DNA of 13,664 nt from NCBI GenBank assembly GCA_041485125.1, contig JBGPIT010000099.1, forward strand, positions 1-13,664, read 5' to 3'. Numbering within the stretch: position 1 is the stretch's first letter; each line of letters starts with the position of its first letter. A program made the translations under genes and the position numbers. Of the stretch, positions 13,314-13,664 are shown in pieces. Origin of the DNA: JBGPIT01 sp041485125 (GTDB taxonomy: Bacteria > Desulfobacterota > Binatia > UTPRO1). The notes below the pieces were generated by a model. It searched no databases and was not told the DNA's origin. It saw only the letters and a list, made by a program, of their open reading frames with translations.

Positions 13314-13664
13314 GACGCAGAACCGCGCGCGCTCATCTCGTGCACGGCGTCGACCAGCGCCCGGACGTTGTCCGGCGGCGTTTCGGGCAGGATCCCGTGC
13401 CCGATGTTGAAGATGTGGCCGGCGCGCCCGCCAACGCGCTCGAGCAGATCGCGCACGCGCTCGCGGATCACCGTGCGCGGTGCCAGCAGGATGCCAGGAT
13501 CGAGGTTGCCCTGCACGGCGCGCTGGTGGCCGATGCGGCGCCAGCCGTCCTCGATCGCGATGCGCCAGTCGAGACCGACGACGTCACCGCCGGCCGCGGC
13601 GACGAGCTCGATGAAGCCGGCCGTGCCGGTGCTGAAGTTGATCACCGGGACGCTCGCGTCGAGG
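13310..13664 (-). CDS. hemE: uroporphyrinogen decarboxylase, C-terminal third (cut by window edge)
   Basis: Decarboxylates the four acetate side chains of uroporphyrinogen III to give coproporphyrinogen III. Only the last 117 residues are inside the window; the frame continues past 13664 and the N-terminus with the usual active-site segment is not visible. The visible part is diagnostic: VPVINFSTGTAGFIELV, GDVVGLDWRIAIEDGWRRIG, VQGNLDPGILLAP, and GHIFNIGHGILPETPPDNVR close to the C-terminus. It is the first gene seen of the heme run, overlapping hemH by 4 nt. An internal GTG at 13645 is not the start. Confidence 0.95.
   Translation of the reverse strand, partial: LDASVPVINFSTGTAGFIELVAAAGGDVVGLDWRIAIEDGWRRIGHQRAVQGNLDPGILLAPRTVIRERVRDLLERVGGRAGHIFNIGHGILPETPPDNVRALVDAVHEMSARGSAS

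Overview
This is a chromosomal housekeeping window from a high-GC Gram-negative-type bacterium. It holds a sigma-54 activator, a type II citrate synthase, an exported small protein, and an F420/FMN split-barrel oxidoreductase with a nitronate monooxygenase-like enzyme. The mixture resembles Deltaproteobacteria-like or Binatota-like lineages, but no marker here fixes the taxon. Coding density is high. Nearly everything is on the minus strand except a two-gene regulatory operon at 2326-3756 and one possible micro-ORF at 6915-6995.

Layout. At 1-476 there is a minus-strand tRNA cluster (transcribed Pro-Arg-His-Lys; Lys is cut by the window edge), none with an encoded CCA end. Upstream of it lie rdgB and rph (607-2077), the classic RNase PH / ITP-XTP pyrophosphatase pair, so the first 2 kb is about tRNA and nucleotide quality control. 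Divergent from rph is an operon encoding a sigma-54 AAA+ activator that lacks a receiver domain (2326-3324) and, 6 nt later, a stand-alone receiver (3331-3756). It ends at a bidirectional terminator (3793-3829) shared with a convergent gene for a small exported two-cysteine protein (3877-4173). Next come a Dus-family tRNA-dihydrouridine synthase (4355-5410) and an amidase-signature hydrolase (5449-6891).

From 7002 to the end: citrate synthase (7002-8294); a gene-free stretch of about 600 bp (8295-8894) with two striking hairpin structures, a 24-bp near-palindrome (8630-8653) and a 150-bp inverted repeat with 38-bp perfect arms (8688-8837); a two-CBS-domain protein (8895-9326); then a tightly packed minus-strand run hemE-hemH-hemG/hemY-nitronate monooxygenase-like-F420/FMN oxidoreductase (13664 down to 9432), with 4-nt overlaps at hemE/hemH and at the last pair. 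The heme genes cover uroporphyrinogen decarboxylation, porphyrinogen oxidation and iron insertion.

I see no CRISPR array, phage module, transposase or recognisable defence system. The least explained items are the 150-bp inverted repeat, the exported small protein with a helix-turn-helix-like core, the split activator/receiver pair, and the possible near-leaderless 26-residue membrane peptide between citrate synthase and the amidase.
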